Shown here in pieces: positions 43,254-52,754 of a stretch of DNA of 64,000 nucleotides. The notes beneath the pieces were generated by a model. That model ran no database searches, had not been told where the DNA came from, and worked only from the letters and a program-made list of their open reading frames with translations. The position numbers and the translations under genes are program-made. Positions within the stretch are counted from its first letter, which is position 1. Each line of letters opens with the position of its first letter. Source of the DNA: Gordonia sp049847105 (lineage in GTDB: Bacteria; Actinomycetota; Actinomycetes; Mycobacteriales; Mycobacteriaceae); contig NZ_JBNCNS010000003.1 of NCBI RefSeq assembly GCF_049847105.1, positions 763,208-827,207 of the forward strand, in the 5' to 3' direction.

Positions 43254-43337
43254 CGGTGCGGGTTGCTGTCGACGAGTTGCAGGTTGCTGTCGCCGGGATT
43301 GACGTTGCTGTCGGCGAGATTGGGGTTGCTGTCGGCG
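43254..43337 (-). repeat. 21-bp tandem repeats, inverted array (four units)
   Basis: Four units end at 43274, 43295, 43316 and 43337; on the plus strand they read GTTGCTGTCG(G/C)CG, the reverse complement of the forward array. The two arrays can pair as a large cruciform or RNA stem of up to ~84 bp with a ~65-base loop. The 43059-43391 gap holds no gene; it contains these arrays and the palindrome at 43344. Confidence 0.9.
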
Positions 43338-43343
43338 AAAAAA

Positions 43344-43359
43344 CAATCATGCATGATTG
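43344..43359. promoter_or_regulatory. Perfect 16-bp A/T-rich palindrome
   Basis: CAATCATGCATGATTG is perfectly self-complementary, flanked by A-run and T-run (AAAAAA ... ATTTTT), 32 bp before the next gene. Strikingly AT-rich for this genome. An operator for the downstream operon is the likeliest reading; the T-run also permits a terminator for upstream transcription. Confidence 0.55.
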
Positions 43360-43391
43360 ATTTTTCTGACCGGCTGTGTGACCCTGATCGC

Positions 43392-44195
43392 ATGTCGATG
43401 GTGGAGGGGCTTGTAGCAGATCTGACGGCGCAATCGGCGGAGCTCGACACCCTGGTGGCGGCTCTGGACGATTCCGGATGGGCGCTGCCGACGCCTGCCG
43501 CCAAGTGGTCGGTGGCGCATCAGATCGCGCACCTGTCGTGGACCGACCGGGTGGCGGCGATGGCCGCAGCTGACCCGGACGCCTTCGGCGCGGTCCTCGA
43601 CGAGGCGGCCGACAACCCGATGGGTTTTGTCGACGCGGCGGCCGAGAAGGGGGCGATGGCGTCGCCCGCGCAGATTCTCGATGCGTGGCGGACTGCTCGT
43701 GCGAACCTCACCGACGCGCTGCGCGCCGTCCCCGACGGTGTGAAGATCCCGTGGTTCGGCCCGCCGATGTCGGCGGCGTCGATGGCGACCGCGCGATTGA
43801 TGGAGACCTGGGCGCACGGCCTCGACGTCGCGGATGCACTCGGCGTGACGATGGTGGCCACCGATCGGATCCGGGGTGTCGTCCACATCGGTGTGCGTAC
43901 CAGGGATTTCGCCTACGCGGTCAACGGTCTGACGCCACCGGCGGCGCAGTTCCGATACGAGATCACCTCGCCGTCGGGAGAGGTGTGGACCTGGGGACCC
44001 GACGATGCCACCGACGTCGTGCGGGGCCCGGCAATCGACTTCTGCCAGTTGGTGACCCAGCGACGTGCGTTGGTGGATCTCGATCTGGAGATCATCGGTT
44101 CCGACGCGAGGCGCTGGGCCGGCATCGCCCAGGCCTTTGCCGGTCCACCCGGAGCGGGAAGGCCGTCGTCCGCTTCTGAACGAGAGGTCCACTGA
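43392..44195 (+). CDS. Mycothiol-dependent maleylpyruvate isomerase-like metal-binding protein (TIGR03084 type)
   Basis: 267 residues; start taken at 43392, with a second ATG two codons later. DinB-like helix bundle: WSVAHQIAHLSWTDRVAAM supplies a metal His, and RLMETWAHGLDVADALGV the E-T-W-x-H motif of MDMPI. A C-terminal domain follows (YEITSPSGEVWTWGPDDATD). The protein would bind a metal ion and perhaps mycothiol. It is 3 bp before the AtuA-like gene, a pairing I recall from other actinobacteria, so it probably works in the same pathway. Confidence 0.85.
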   Translation: MSMVEGLVADLTAQSAELDTLVAALDDSGWALPTPAAKWSVAHQIAHLSWTDRVAAMAAADPDAFGAVLDEAADNPMGFVDAAAEKGAMASPAQILDAWRTARANLTDALRAVPDGVKIPWFGPPMSAASMATARLMETWAHGLDVADALGVTMVATDRIRGVVHIGVRTRDFAYAVNGLTPPAAQFRYEITSPSGEVWTWGPDDATDVVRGPAIDFCQLVTQRRALVDLDLEIIGSDARRWAGIAQAFAGPPGAGRPSSASEREVH

Positions 44196-44198
44196 GTC

Positions 44199-45929
44199 AT
44201 GGCCGACACGCATGAAGGCAGGATCGTCCGGATCGGCAACGCGTCCGGCTTCTACGGCGACCGATTCTCCGCAATGCGAGAGATGCTCGAGGGCGGCGAG
44301 CTCGACTTTGTGACGGGCGACTACCTGGCCGAGCTGACCATGCTGATCCTCGGCCGGGACCGCATGAAGGACCCGAGATCGGGCTATGCCAAGACATTCC
44401 TGCGTCAGATGGAGGACTGTCTCGGCCTCGCGATGGACAAGGGGGTTCGCATCGTCACCAATGCCGGTGGTCTCAATCCGCACGGGCTCGCGGTGGCGCT
44501 GCGCGAACTCGCCGAGAAGCTGGGGATCAGCGCCGACATCGCTTTTGTCGACGGCGACGATCTCCTCGACCGCACCGCCGAACTCGAGCTCGGCGACCCG
44601 CTGACCGCCAACGCCTATCTCGGGGCGTTCGGGATCAAGACCGCGCTCGATGCCGGCGCCGAGATCGTGGTGACCGGCCGGGTCACCGACGCGTCGCTCA
44701 CGGTCGGCCCGGCAGCCAGTGAATTCGGCTGGGAATACCACGATCTGGACGCCCTCGCCGGCGCGGTGGTGGCGGGGCACGTCATCGAGTGCGGAGCCCA
44801 GGCGACCGGCGGCAATTACTCGTTCTTCGGTGAGTTGCCCCGGATGGGTCACCTGGGCTTCCCGATCGCGGAGGTCGCCGGCGACGGATCGTCGGTGATC
44901 ACCAAGCACCCCGGTACCGGCGGCGCGGTCACGGTCGGGACGGTCACCGCGCAGTTGCTCTACGAGGTCGGCGGACCGCGGTACCTGGGGCCCGATGTCA
45001 CCACGCGGCTCGACACCATCGAACTCGGGCAGGCCGGCGACGATCGCGTGTCGATCAGCGGGGTACGCGGCGAGGCGCCCCCGGCGACCACCAAGGTGTC
45101 GCTGAACAGCCTTGCCGGAGTGCGCAACGAGATCACCCTCATCCTCACCGGGCTCGACATCGAGGCGAAGGCCGAGTTGTTCAAGGATCAGTTCACGGCG
45201 GCGCTGCCGACCGTGCCCGCCGAGATCGCCTGGGAACTCTCGCGCCTCGACCGTCCGGATGCCGAGACGGAGGAACAGGCGAGCGCGCTGCTCCGCTGCG
45301 TGGTGCGTGATCCCGACGCGAAGAAGGTCGGCCGCGCCTTCTCGTCGACCGCCATCGAACTCGCGCTCGCGAGCTATCCCGGTTTCGCGGCCACCGCACC
45401 TCCCGGACACGGCAACCCATACGGCGTGTTCGAGCCTGGCTACGTGGACGCGGCGGCCGTCGACCACCGCGTGGCCCTGCAAACCGGTGTGGTCGAACGT
45501 ATCCCGCCGAGCCCCGTGCGCACCGAGATGTCCGAGGACGCCGGCGACTCACCGGTGGAGACCTCCGCGGACTGGGGCCCGACGGCGTCGCTGCCGCTGG
45601 GCACCATCGCCGGCGCACGCAGCGGCGACAAGGGCGGTAGCGCGAACATCGGGGTGTGGGTGCGCGACCCGGGCCATTTCTCCTGGCTCGACAGCACCCT
45701 CGACGTCGACCTGCTCCGAAAACTCCTGCCCGAGATCGCTGATCTCCCGGTGCGACGTCATCGACTACCGAATCTCAACGCGGTCAACTTCGTGATCGAC
45801 GGTGTCCTCGGCCGCGGGGTCGCCGAGAACGTCCGATTCGATCCGCAGGCCAAGGGCATGGGCGAGTGGTTGCGCTCGCGTCCGGTGCCCATCCCGATCG
45901 CCTTCACGAACAGCAAGGAGAGCAAGTGA
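44199..45929 (+). CDS. AtuA-like protein (DUF1446, acyclic terpene utilisation family)
   Basis: 576 residues. The N-terminal IVRIGNASGFYGDRFSAMRE, then LDFVTGDYLAELTMLILG and VRIVTNAGGLNPHGLAVAL are the conserved DUF1446 segments; VVTGRVTDASLTVGPAASEF and QATGGNYSFFGELP follow. A C-terminal ~110-residue part (LGTIAGARSGDKGGSANIGVW) matches the smaller AtuA-associated domain often encoded separately. AtuA is required for citronellol/geraniol growth in Pseudomonas, but its reaction is unknown. It overlaps the next gene (GTGA). Confidence 0.87.
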   Translation: MADTHEGRIVRIGNASGFYGDRFSAMREMLEGGELDFVTGDYLAELTMLILGRDRMKDPRSGYAKTFLRQMEDCLGLAMDKGVRIVTNAGGLNPHGLAVALRELAEKLGISADIAFVDGDDLLDRTAELELGDPLTANAYLGAFGIKTALDAGAEIVVTGRVTDASLTVGPAASEFGWEYHDLDALAGAVVAGHVIECGAQATGGNYSFFGELPRMGHLGFPIAEVAGDGSSVITKHPGTGGAVTVGTVTAQLLYEVGGPRYLGPDVTTRLDTIELGQAGDDRVSISGVRGEAPPATTKVSLNSLAGVRNEITLILTGLDIEAKAELFKDQFTAALPTVPAEIAWELSRLDRPDAETEEQASALLRCVVRDPDAKKVGRAFSSTAIELALASYPGFAATAPPGHGNPYGVFEPGYVDAAAVDHRVALQTGVVERIPPSPVRTEMSEDAGDSPVETSADWGPTASLPLGTIAGARSGDKGGSANIGVWVRDPGHFSWLDSTLDVDLLRKLLPEIADLPVRRHRLPNLNAVNFVIDGVLGRGVAENVRFDPQAKGMGEWLRSRPVPIPIAFTNSKESK

Positions 45930-47086
45930 CGATCACCAGTCCGGTGTGGGACACCCCCGAACGCCTCGAACTGCGTGCCACTGTCAGGGCATTCGTGGAG
46001 CGTCACGTGCTGCCGTACCAGGACGAGTGGGAGCGCGACGGATTGATCCCGCGCGACCTGCATCGCGAGGCGGCGAAGCTCGGGCTGTTCGGTCTGGGAA
46101 TCCCCGAGGAGGTCGGTGGGTCCGGTGGTGACCTCATCGACGGCTCCATCCTGGGCGAGGAGTTCCACTACGCGGGAGCCGCCGGCGGGGTGTTCGCCTC
46201 GTTGTTCACCCACGGCATCGCGTTGCCGCATCTCATCGGGGCCGGTGACCCGGATCAGATCGATCGATGGGTGCGGCCCACTCTGGCCGGTGAGAAGATC
46301 GGCAGCCTCGCGATCACGGAGCCGGGCGGGGGCAGCGACGTCGGACACCTGACCACCTCCGCGGTCCGCGAGGGCGACCATTTCATCGTCAACGGCGCCA
46401 AGACCTACATAACCTCCGCCGTGCGTGCCGACTTCGTCGTGACCGCCGTCCGCACCGGCGGCCCGGGCGCATCGGGCGTCTCGCTGCTCGTGATCGAGAA
46501 GGACACACCCGGATTCACCGTCACCCGCAAACTGGACAAGATGGGTTGGCGGAGTTCGGACACCGCCGAGCTGTCATTCGTCGATGCACGGGTGCCGGTC
46601 AGCAATCTGGTGGGCGTGGAGAACTCGGGTTTCGCCCTGATCGCGACTGCGTTCGTGACCGAGCGGTCGGGTCTGGCGGTGCAGGCGTACGCGAGCGCCC
46701 AACGGTGCCTCGACCTCACCCTGGACTGGGTCCGTGACCGGGAGACATTCGGAAAGCCGTTGATCGCACGCCAATCGGTGCAGGAGGCCGTCACCGAGAT
46801 GGCCCGTCGCATCGACATCGCACGCACATACACCCGCGTCGTCGTGGAACGGAAGGTGACCTCCGACGACGATCTGATCGCCGAGGTGTGCTTCGCCAAG
46901 AACACCGCCGTCGAGGCCGGTGAGTGGGTGGCGAACAAGGCGGTTCAGCTGTTCGGCGGGATGGGCTACATGACCGGTACCGAGGTGGAGCGTCAGTATC
47001 GCGACATGCGCATCATCGGTATCGGCGGCGGCACCACCGAGATCCTGGCGGGTCTCGCGGCAAAACGATTGGGGTATCAGCGATGA
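45926..47086 (+). CDS. Acyl-CoA dehydrogenase 1 of the AtuA-like operon
   Basis: 386 residues from a GTG overlapping the AtuA-like stop. FAD/substrate elements: GSLAITEPGGGSDVGHL, FIVNGAKTYITSAVRADF, DKMGWRSSDTAELSFVDA and the terminal QLFGGMGYMTGTEVERQYRD with IGGGTTEI. It oxidises an acyl-CoA to the 2,3-enoyl form, passing electrons to ETF. Candidate for citronellyl-CoA-type or isovaleryl-CoA-type substrates given the operon. Confidence 0.9.
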   Translation: MTITSPVWDTPERLELRATVRAFVERHVLPYQDEWERDGLIPRDLHREAAKLGLFGLGIPEEVGGSGGDLIDGSILGEEFHYAGAAGGVFASLFTHGIALPHLIGAGDPDQIDRWVRPTLAGEKIGSLAITEPGGGSDVGHLTTSAVREGDHFIVNGAKTYITSAVRADFVVTAVRTGGPGASGVSLLVIEKDTPGFTVTRKLDKMGWRSSDTAELSFVDARVPVSNLVGVENSGFALIATAFVTERSGLAVQAYASAQRCLDLTLDWVRDRETFGKPLIARQSVQEAVTEMARRIDIARTYTRVVVERKVTSDDDLIAEVCFAKNTAVEAGEWVANKAVQLFGGMGYMTGTEVERQYRDMRIIGIGGGTTEILAGLAAKRLGYQR

Positions 47087-48681
47087 CGACCATCCGATCC
47101 ACCCTCGACCCGGCCGGCGAGGACTTTCGGGCGGCCGGCACGTCGATGACCGACAAGCTCGTCGAGATCCAAACCGAGTTCGACAAGGCACTCGCCGGCG
47201 GCGGCGAGAAGTACGTCGCCCGGCATCGTGAGCGCGGCAAGCTGACCGCCCGCGAGCGCATCGAGATACTGATCGACGAGGACTCGGCCTTCCTCGAGCT
47301 GTGCCCGCTGGCGGCGTACGGTTCGGACTTCCAGGTCGGGGCGTCAGCGGTCACCGGCATCGGCGTGGTCGAAGGTGTCGAATGCATGATCGTGGCCAAC
47401 GATCCGACCGTGAAAGGCGGCACATCCAATCCGTGGACCTTGCGGAAGATACTCCGCTGCAACGACATCGCGATGCAGAACCGCCTGCCGATGATCTCGC
47501 TGGTCGAGTCCGGCGGGGCCGACCTGCCCACTCAGAAGGAAGTGTTCGTCCCCGGCGGCCGCATGTTCCGCGACCTCACGAGGCTGTCTGCCGCGGGGAT
47601 ACCGACCATCGCCCTGGTCTTCGGCAACTCCACCGCCGGCGGCGCCTACGTCCCGGGTATGAGCGATCACGTCGTGATGATCGAGAACGCGTCGAAGGTC
47701 TTCCTCGGTGGACCGCCGCTGGTGAAGATGGCGACCGGCGAGGACAGCGACGACGAGTCCCTCGGCGGCGCCCAGATGCACGCCCGGCAGTCGGGTCTGG
47801 CCGACTACTTCGCCGTCGACGAGCAGGACGCCATCCGGCTCGGCCGGCGCATCGTGTACCGGTTGAACTGGCGCAAGCAGGGACCCGGCCCGGTGGCCGA
47901 GGTGATCGAACCGCGCTACGACACCGAGCAACTGCTGGGCATCGTCCCCTCGGATCTGAAGATCCCGTTCAACCCCCGCGACGTCATCGCCCGCGTCGTC
48001 GACGACAGCGACTTCGACGAGTTCAAACCCGACTACGGCAGTTCCCTGTGTACCGGTTGGGCCCGCATCCACGGCTACCCGATCGGCATCCTGGCCAACG
48101 CCCAGGGCGTGTTGTTCAGCCAGGAGTCGCAGAAGGCGACCCAGTTCATCCAGCTGGCCAACCGCAGTAACACGCCACTGTTGTTCCTGCACAACACCAC
48201 CGGATACATGGTCGGCAAGGAATACGAGCAGAACGGCATCATCAAGCACGGCTCGATGATGATCAACGCCGTGTCCAACTCCACCGTGCCGCACATCTCG
48301 GTGCTGATGGGAGCGAGCTACGGTGCCGGGCACTACGGCATGTGCGGACGCGCCTACGACCCACGATTCCTGTTCGCCTGGCCAAGCGCGAAGTCGGCGG
48401 TGATGGGTGCGGCCCAACTCGCGGGCGTCATCTCCATCGTGTCCCGGGCCGCCACCGAGGCGCGCGGAGGAACGGTCGACGAATCAACGGATGCGGCGAT
48501 GAAGCAGATGATCGAGGCGCAGATCGAGGCCGAGTCGGTTCCGGCGTTCCTGTCCGGCATGCTCTACGACGACGGTGTGATCGACCCGCGTGACACCAGG
48601 ACCATTCTGGGGCTGTGCCTTTCGGCCATCGACAGTGGACCGGTCGAGGGCACGTCCAACTTCGGCGTCTTCCGGATGTGA
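47083..48681 (+). CDS. Acyl-CoA carboxylase beta subunit (carboxyltransferase)
   Basis: 532 residues, overlapping the preceding stop (ATGA). Length and motifs fit methylcrotonyl-/geranyl-CoA carboxylase beta: ARHRERGKLTARERIEIL, RLPMISLVESGGADLP, FGNSTAGGAYVPGMSDHVV, and FLHNTTGYMVGKEYEQNG with SYGAGHYGMCGRAYDP. The two crotonase-like halves carry the oxyanion glycines. Transfers carboxyl from biotin to a branched enoyl-CoA; the exact substrate cannot be read. Confidence 0.92.
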   Translation: MTTIRSTLDPAGEDFRAAGTSMTDKLVEIQTEFDKALAGGGEKYVARHRERGKLTARERIEILIDEDSAFLELCPLAAYGSDFQVGASAVTGIGVVEGVECMIVANDPTVKGGTSNPWTLRKILRCNDIAMQNRLPMISLVESGGADLPTQKEVFVPGGRMFRDLTRLSAAGIPTIALVFGNSTAGGAYVPGMSDHVVMIENASKVFLGGPPLVKMATGEDSDDESLGGAQMHARQSGLADYFAVDEQDAIRLGRRIVYRLNWRKQGPGPVAEVIEPRYDTEQLLGIVPSDLKIPFNPRDVIARVVDDSDFDEFKPDYGSSLCTGWARIHGYPIGILANAQGVLFSQESQKATQFIQLANRSNTPLLFLHNTTGYMVGKEYEQNGIIKHGSMMINAVSNSTVPHISVLMGASYGAGHYGMCGRAYDPRFLFAWPSAKSAVMGAAQLAGVISIVSRAATEARGGTVDESTDAAMKQMIEAQIEAESVPAFLSGMLYDDGVIDPRDTRTILGLCLSAIDSGPVEGTSNFGVFRM

Positions 48682-48688
48682 GGCGAAC

Positions 48689-50740
48689 ATGACAACCACG
48701 ATCACCTCTGTACTCGTCGCCAACCGCGGTGAGATCGCCTGCCGCGTGTTCACCACGGCCCGCGCGATGGGCCTGCGCACCGTCGCCGTGTTCTCCGATC
48801 CCGACGAGCACGCGCCGCACGTGCGGATGGCCGACGCGGCGGTCGTGCTCCCCGGATCGACGTCGGCGCAGACGTATCTGCGTGGCGACCTCATCATCGC
48901 GGCGGCACAGGCTGCCGGTGCGGATGCCATCCATCCCGGGTACGGGTTCCTCTCGGAGAACGCCGAATTCGCGCAGTCGGTGATAGACGCCGGACTCACC
49001 TGGATCGGGCCGCCACCGGCGGCGATCGAGGCGATGGGTTCCAAGGTCAACGCGAAGAAGCTGATGGCCGACGCGGGTGTACCCGTGCTGGGCAACATCG
49101 ACCCGGCCGGGGTGACCGCCGACGACCTGCCGCTGCTGATCAAGGCATCCGCCGGCGGTGGTGGCCGCGGGATGCGGGTGGTGCGTTCGCTCGACGAACT
49201 GGATGATGCGGTCGCCGGTGCCGCACGAGAGGCGGCGTCCGCCTTCGGCGATCCCACCGTCTTCTGCGAAACCTATGTCGAGCGCGGCCACCACATCGAG
49301 GTCCAGGTGATGGCCGATCAGCACGGGGCCGTCTGGGCGGTCGGCGAACGAGAGTGCTCCATCCAGCGCCGGCACCAGAAGGTGATCGAAGAGGCGCCGG
49401 CCCCATTGGTGGAGCGCATCGGCGGTGATCTGCGCGACCGCCTCTACACGGCGGCGCGTACCGCGGTGGCGGCAATCAGGTACACCGGAGCCGGCACGGT
49501 GGAGTTTCTCGCCGACGAGAACGGGCGATTCTTCTTCCTGGAGACCAACACCCGGCTACAGGTCGAGCACCCTGTCACGGAGCTGACCACCGGCACCGAC
49601 CTGGTGGCGTGGCAGCTGCGGGTCGCGATGGGCGAGCATCTCGACGTCCGACCGCCGGCCGCAGCCGGGCACGCCATCGAGGTCCGCCTCTATGCCGAGG
49701 ACCCGGGCGCCGACTGGCAACCGCAGTCGGGGACCGTGCATGCGATCGAGATCGCCGACGACGTCCGATTCGGTCCTCTCGACCGCCCCGGTATCCGCGT
49801 CGATTCCGGCATCGAGGCGGGCAGCGAGATCTCGACCTTCTACGATCCGATGCTGGCGAAGGTTATCGGCTGGGCGCCGGACCGGCGCCGGGCGGCCGCG
49901 ATGCTGGCCCGCGCGTTGGCCGACGCTCGCATCCACGGTCCCGTCACCAACCGCGACATGCTCGTCAACACCCTTCGCAGCGACCAATTCCGGTCCGGCC
50001 ACACCGACACGGGATTCATTGACAGCATCGGCCTCGACCTGCTGGCCAGGCCCCTCGCCGGTGGCGACGATGTGCGGGTCGCTGCCGCCGCGGCAGCGGT
50101 CGCCGATGCGGCCGAGGTGCGCGGCCGTGCGACAGTACAGGCCGGGTTGCCCACCGGGTGGCGCAATCTCGCGTCGGCGTATCAGACCAAGCGGTACCTC
50201 CACACGCGCGCGGACGATCAGGAGATCGAGGTTCGCTACCGGCACGGGCGGGGTGGTATCGATCTGCCGGACCTGCCCGACGTCTCGGTCGTCCAGGCGT
50301 CCCCGGATCGCGTCGTCGTCTCCGTCGCCGGTGTCCGCCGCACCCTGACCGTCGCGCGCTATCGCGACGATGTCTTCGTCGACGGACCCGGTGTCGCAGT
50401 GGCATTGCGGCGGGTGCCGCGGTTCGTCGACCCGTCGGCGGTGGCCCGTCCGGGCTCACTGCTCGCGCCCATGCCCGGCGCCGTCATCCGAGTCGCGGTG
50501 ACCGAGGGGGAGCGGGTGGTCGCCGGTCAGCCGCTGCTCTGGCTGGAGGCGATGAAGATGGAACACACCGTGACCGCGCCCGCCGACGGCGTGGTCGCCA
50601 CGCTGTCGGTCGAACCCGGACAACAGCTTTCCGTCGGTGACGTACTGGCGGTGATCAGCGCCGACGACGGTGATAGCACCGGCACCGCCGCCGCAGAGGA
50701 CCACTCGGACAACCCGAAGCACGAGGAGAGAGTCGGATGA
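48689..50740 (+). CDS. Acyl-CoA carboxylase alpha subunit (biotin carboxylase and biotin carrier)
   Basis: 683 residues. Biotin carboxylase: VLVANRGEIACRVFTTARAM, ATP-grasp loop KASAGGGGRGMRVVRSLDEL, RECSIQRRHQKVIEEAPAP and FLETNTRLQVEHPVTELTTG. The biotinyl domain is C-terminal with EAMKMEHTV; Lys623 is the biotin site, followed by an acidic tail that has no family role. With the upstream beta subunit it forms a complete two-gene carboxylase. Its stop overlaps the next gene (ATGA). Confidence 0.93.
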   Translation: MTTTITSVLVANRGEIACRVFTTARAMGLRTVAVFSDPDEHAPHVRMADAAVVLPGSTSAQTYLRGDLIIAAAQAAGADAIHPGYGFLSENAEFAQSVIDAGLTWIGPPPAAIEAMGSKVNAKKLMADAGVPVLGNIDPAGVTADDLPLLIKASAGGGGRGMRVVRSLDELDDAVAGAAREAASAFGDPTVFCETYVERGHHIEVQVMADQHGAVWAVGERECSIQRRHQKVIEEAPAPLVERIGGDLRDRLYTAARTAVAAIRYTGAGTVEFLADENGRFFFLETNTRLQVEHPVTELTTGTDLVAWQLRVAMGEHLDVRPPAAAGHAIEVRLYAEDPGADWQPQSGTVHAIEIADDVRFGPLDRPGIRVDSGIEAGSEISTFYDPMLAKVIGWAPDRRRAAAMLARALADARIHGPVTNRDMLVNTLRSDQFRSGHTDTGFIDSIGLDLLARPLAGGDDVRVAAAAAAVADAAEVRGRATVQAGLPTGWRNLASAYQTKRYLHTRADDQEIEVRYRHGRGGIDLPDLPDVSVVQASPDRVVVSVAGVRRTLTVARYRDDVFVDGPGVAVALRRVPRFVDPSAVARPGSLLAPMPGAVIRVAVTEGERVVAGQPLLWLEAMKMEHTVTAPADGVVATLSVEPGQQLSVGDVLAVISADDGDSTGTAAAEDHSDNPKHEERVG

Positions 50741-51924
50741 CCGCACACCTGGATGACATCGCCGCCAACCCATTCGTGGAGAGCTCGGAACGGGCGGACC
50801 TGCGGGCCTCGGTGGCGGCCTTCGCCGCGAAGTACGGTCAGGAGTACTTCCGCGAGTGCGCGCTTGAGGGACGCAAGACCGACGAGATGTGGTCCGAGGC
50901 CGGAAAACTCGGGTTCATCGGCGTCAATCTGCCGGAGGCGTACGGCGGCGGTGGCGCCGGCATGTACGAACTGTCGATTGTGATGGAGGAGATCGCCGCG
51001 GCCGGCACCGGGCTGCTGATGCTCGTCGTGTCTCCGGCCATCTGTGGCAACATCATCGCCCGTTTCGGTACCGATGCGCAGAAGCAGCAATGGATTCCGG
51101 GCCTGGCCGACGGCACGATCACCATGGCGTTCGGCATCACCGAGCCCGACGCCGGATCGAACTCGCACCAGATCACCACCACCGCCCGCCGCGACGGCGA
51201 CGAGTGGCTGCTGACCGGCCGCAAGGTCTTCATCTCCGGTGTCGACCAGGCCGAGGCCGTGCTCATCGTCGCTCGCACCGAGGACGCCAAGACCGGCAAG
51301 CTCAAGCCCGCGCTGTTCATCGTGCCCACCGACGCACCCGGGTTCGAGTACACGATGATCGACATGGAACTTCAGAACCCGGAGAAGCAGTTCCAGCTGT
51401 TCCTCGACGACGTCCGGCTGCCGGCCGACGCGCTGGTCGGTTCCGAGGACGCGGCGTTGAGTCAGTTGTTCGCCGGACTCAATCCCGAACGCATCATGGC
51501 CGCGGCGTCCGCGGTCGGCATGGGCCGCTTCGCCCTGAACAAGGCCGTCGCCTACGTGAACGACCGAACCGTCTGGAAGACACCGATCGGTGCGCATCAG
51601 GCGATCGCGCATCCGCTGGCAGAAGGCAAGGTCGCGATCGAGATGGCCAAGCTGATGATGCAGAAGGCCGCGACCCTGTACGACGCGGGCGACGACTGGG
51701 GCGCCGCCGAACCGGCGAACATGGCCAAGTACGCGGCCGCCGAGGCGTGCGTGAAGATCGTCGACCATGCGGTGCATTCGATGGGCGGCAACGGTTTGAC
51801 GAGTGAGTACGGTCTGGCACCGATGCTCAGCCTGGCCCGCATCGCGCGGATCGCGCCGGTGAGCCGGGAGATGATCCTGAACTTCGTCGCGCAGACCAGC
51901 CTGGGTCTGCCCAAGTCGTACTGA
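50737..51924 (+). CDS. Acyl-CoA dehydrogenase 2 of the AtuA-like operon
   Basis: 395 residues. MAFGITEPDAGSNSHQITTT, DEWLLTGRKVFISGVDQAEA, and a C-terminus HSMGGNGLTSEYGLAPMLSL in which the usual GGxGY is GGNGL. This is a distinct branch from the first dehydrogenase of the operon, so two successive or alternative oxidations are implied. Coupled to the carboxylase alpha gene (ATGA) and 11 bp ahead of the hydratase. Confidence 0.9.
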   Translation: MTAHLDDIAANPFVESSERADLRASVAAFAAKYGQEYFRECALEGRKTDEMWSEAGKLGFIGVNLPEAYGGGGAGMYELSIVMEEIAAAGTGLLMLVVSPAICGNIIARFGTDAQKQQWIPGLADGTITMAFGITEPDAGSNSHQITTTARRDGDEWLLTGRKVFISGVDQAEAVLIVARTEDAKTGKLKPALFIVPTDAPGFEYTMIDMELQNPEKQFQLFLDDVRLPADALVGSEDAALSQLFAGLNPERIMAAASAVGMGRFALNKAVAYVNDRTVWKTPIGAHQAIAHPLAEGKVAIEMAKLMMQKAATLYDAGDDWGAAEPANMAKYAAAEACVKIVDHAVHSMGGNGLTSEYGLAPMLSLARIARIAPVSREMILNFVAQTSLGLPKSY

Positions 51925-51935
51925 GGAGGTCGCCG

Positions 51936-52733
51936 ATGACCGAAGTGGTTCACACCGACATCGCCGGCGAGGTCCTCACGCTCACATTGGACTCTCCGGC
52001 GAACCGCAACGCACTGGGCGAGGCGCTGGTCGCGCAGCTCCTCGACGGATTGCGTGCCGCCGAACGTGACCCCGCCATCCGTGCCGTCGTGCTGACGCAC
52101 ACCGGTGGGACATTCTGTGCCGGTGCGGATCTGAGTGAGGCGCTGGCACGGGGTGCCGCCGTCGAAGAGGCGTCGGCGATGGGCACGTCGGCGATGCTCG
52201 ACCTGATGCGGGTCATCCTGGAGATGCCGAAGCCGGTCATTGCCAAGGTCGACGGACACGTCCGGGCCGGTGGCTTCGGGCTTCTCGGTGCAGCGGACAT
52301 CGCGCTCGTGGGACCTCGGTGCACCTTCGCGCTCAGCGAGGCCAGGCTCGGACTGGCGCCGTCGGTGATCTCCTTGGTGTTGCTCCCGAAGATGACCGCG
52401 CGGTCCGCCGGCCGATACTTCCTCACCGGCGAGACCTTCGATTCCTCGGCCGCGGTGCAGATCGGGCTCGTCACAGAGGCATTCGCATCGGCTGACGAAC
52501 TCGATGCCGGACTGACATCCGTGCTGTCCGGAATCCGGCGTGCCTCCCCGCAGGGTCTGGCCGCATCGAAGATGCTCACCACGGCAACGGTGTTGTCGAG
52601 CTTCCGGGGACTGGCTCGGCAGCGCGCCGACGAGTCGGCCGCTCTGTTCGGTTCGGACGAGGCCCGCGAGGGTATGACGGCGTTCCTGTCGAAGCGTTCG
52701 CCACATTGGGACCTGGGTGCGCAGAAGGAATGA
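51936..52733 (+). CDS. Enoyl-CoA hydratase/isomerase family
   Basis: 265 residues, with an excellent GAGGAGG ribosome site. Crotonase signatures: FCAGADLSEALARG (first oxyanion glycine), IAKVDGHVRAGGFGLLGAAD (second), and SEARLGLAPSVISLVLLPKM. The glutamates usual in canonical hydratases are not obvious at both positions, in keeping with methylglutaconyl-/isohexenyl-glutaconyl-CoA hydratase types. Likely hydrates the carboxylated product. No HMG-CoA lyase gene follows. Confidence 0.88.
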   Translation: MTEVVHTDIAGEVLTLTLDSPANRNALGEALVAQLLDGLRAAERDPAIRAVVLTHTGGTFCAGADLSEALARGAAVEEASAMGTSAMLDLMRVILEMPKPVIAKVDGHVRAGGFGLLGAADIALVGPRCTFALSEARLGLAPSVISLVLLPKMTARSAGRYFLTGETFDSSAAVQIGLVTEAFASADELDAGLTSVLSGIRRASPQGLAASKMLTTATVLSSFRGLARQRADESAALFGSDEAREGMTAFLSKRSPHWDLGAQKE

Positions 52734-52754
52734 TGCAGTGGAATCGATGACGAG

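Noticed and set aside
43063..43337. Possible CRISPR array
   Set aside because: Units are contiguous 21-mers without unique spacers, orientation changes midway, and there are no cas genes.
43347..45482. 711-aa antisense open frame
   Set aside because: Covers the MDMPI-like and AtuA-like genes on the other strand; composition is shadow-like (Arg/Gly/His-rich).
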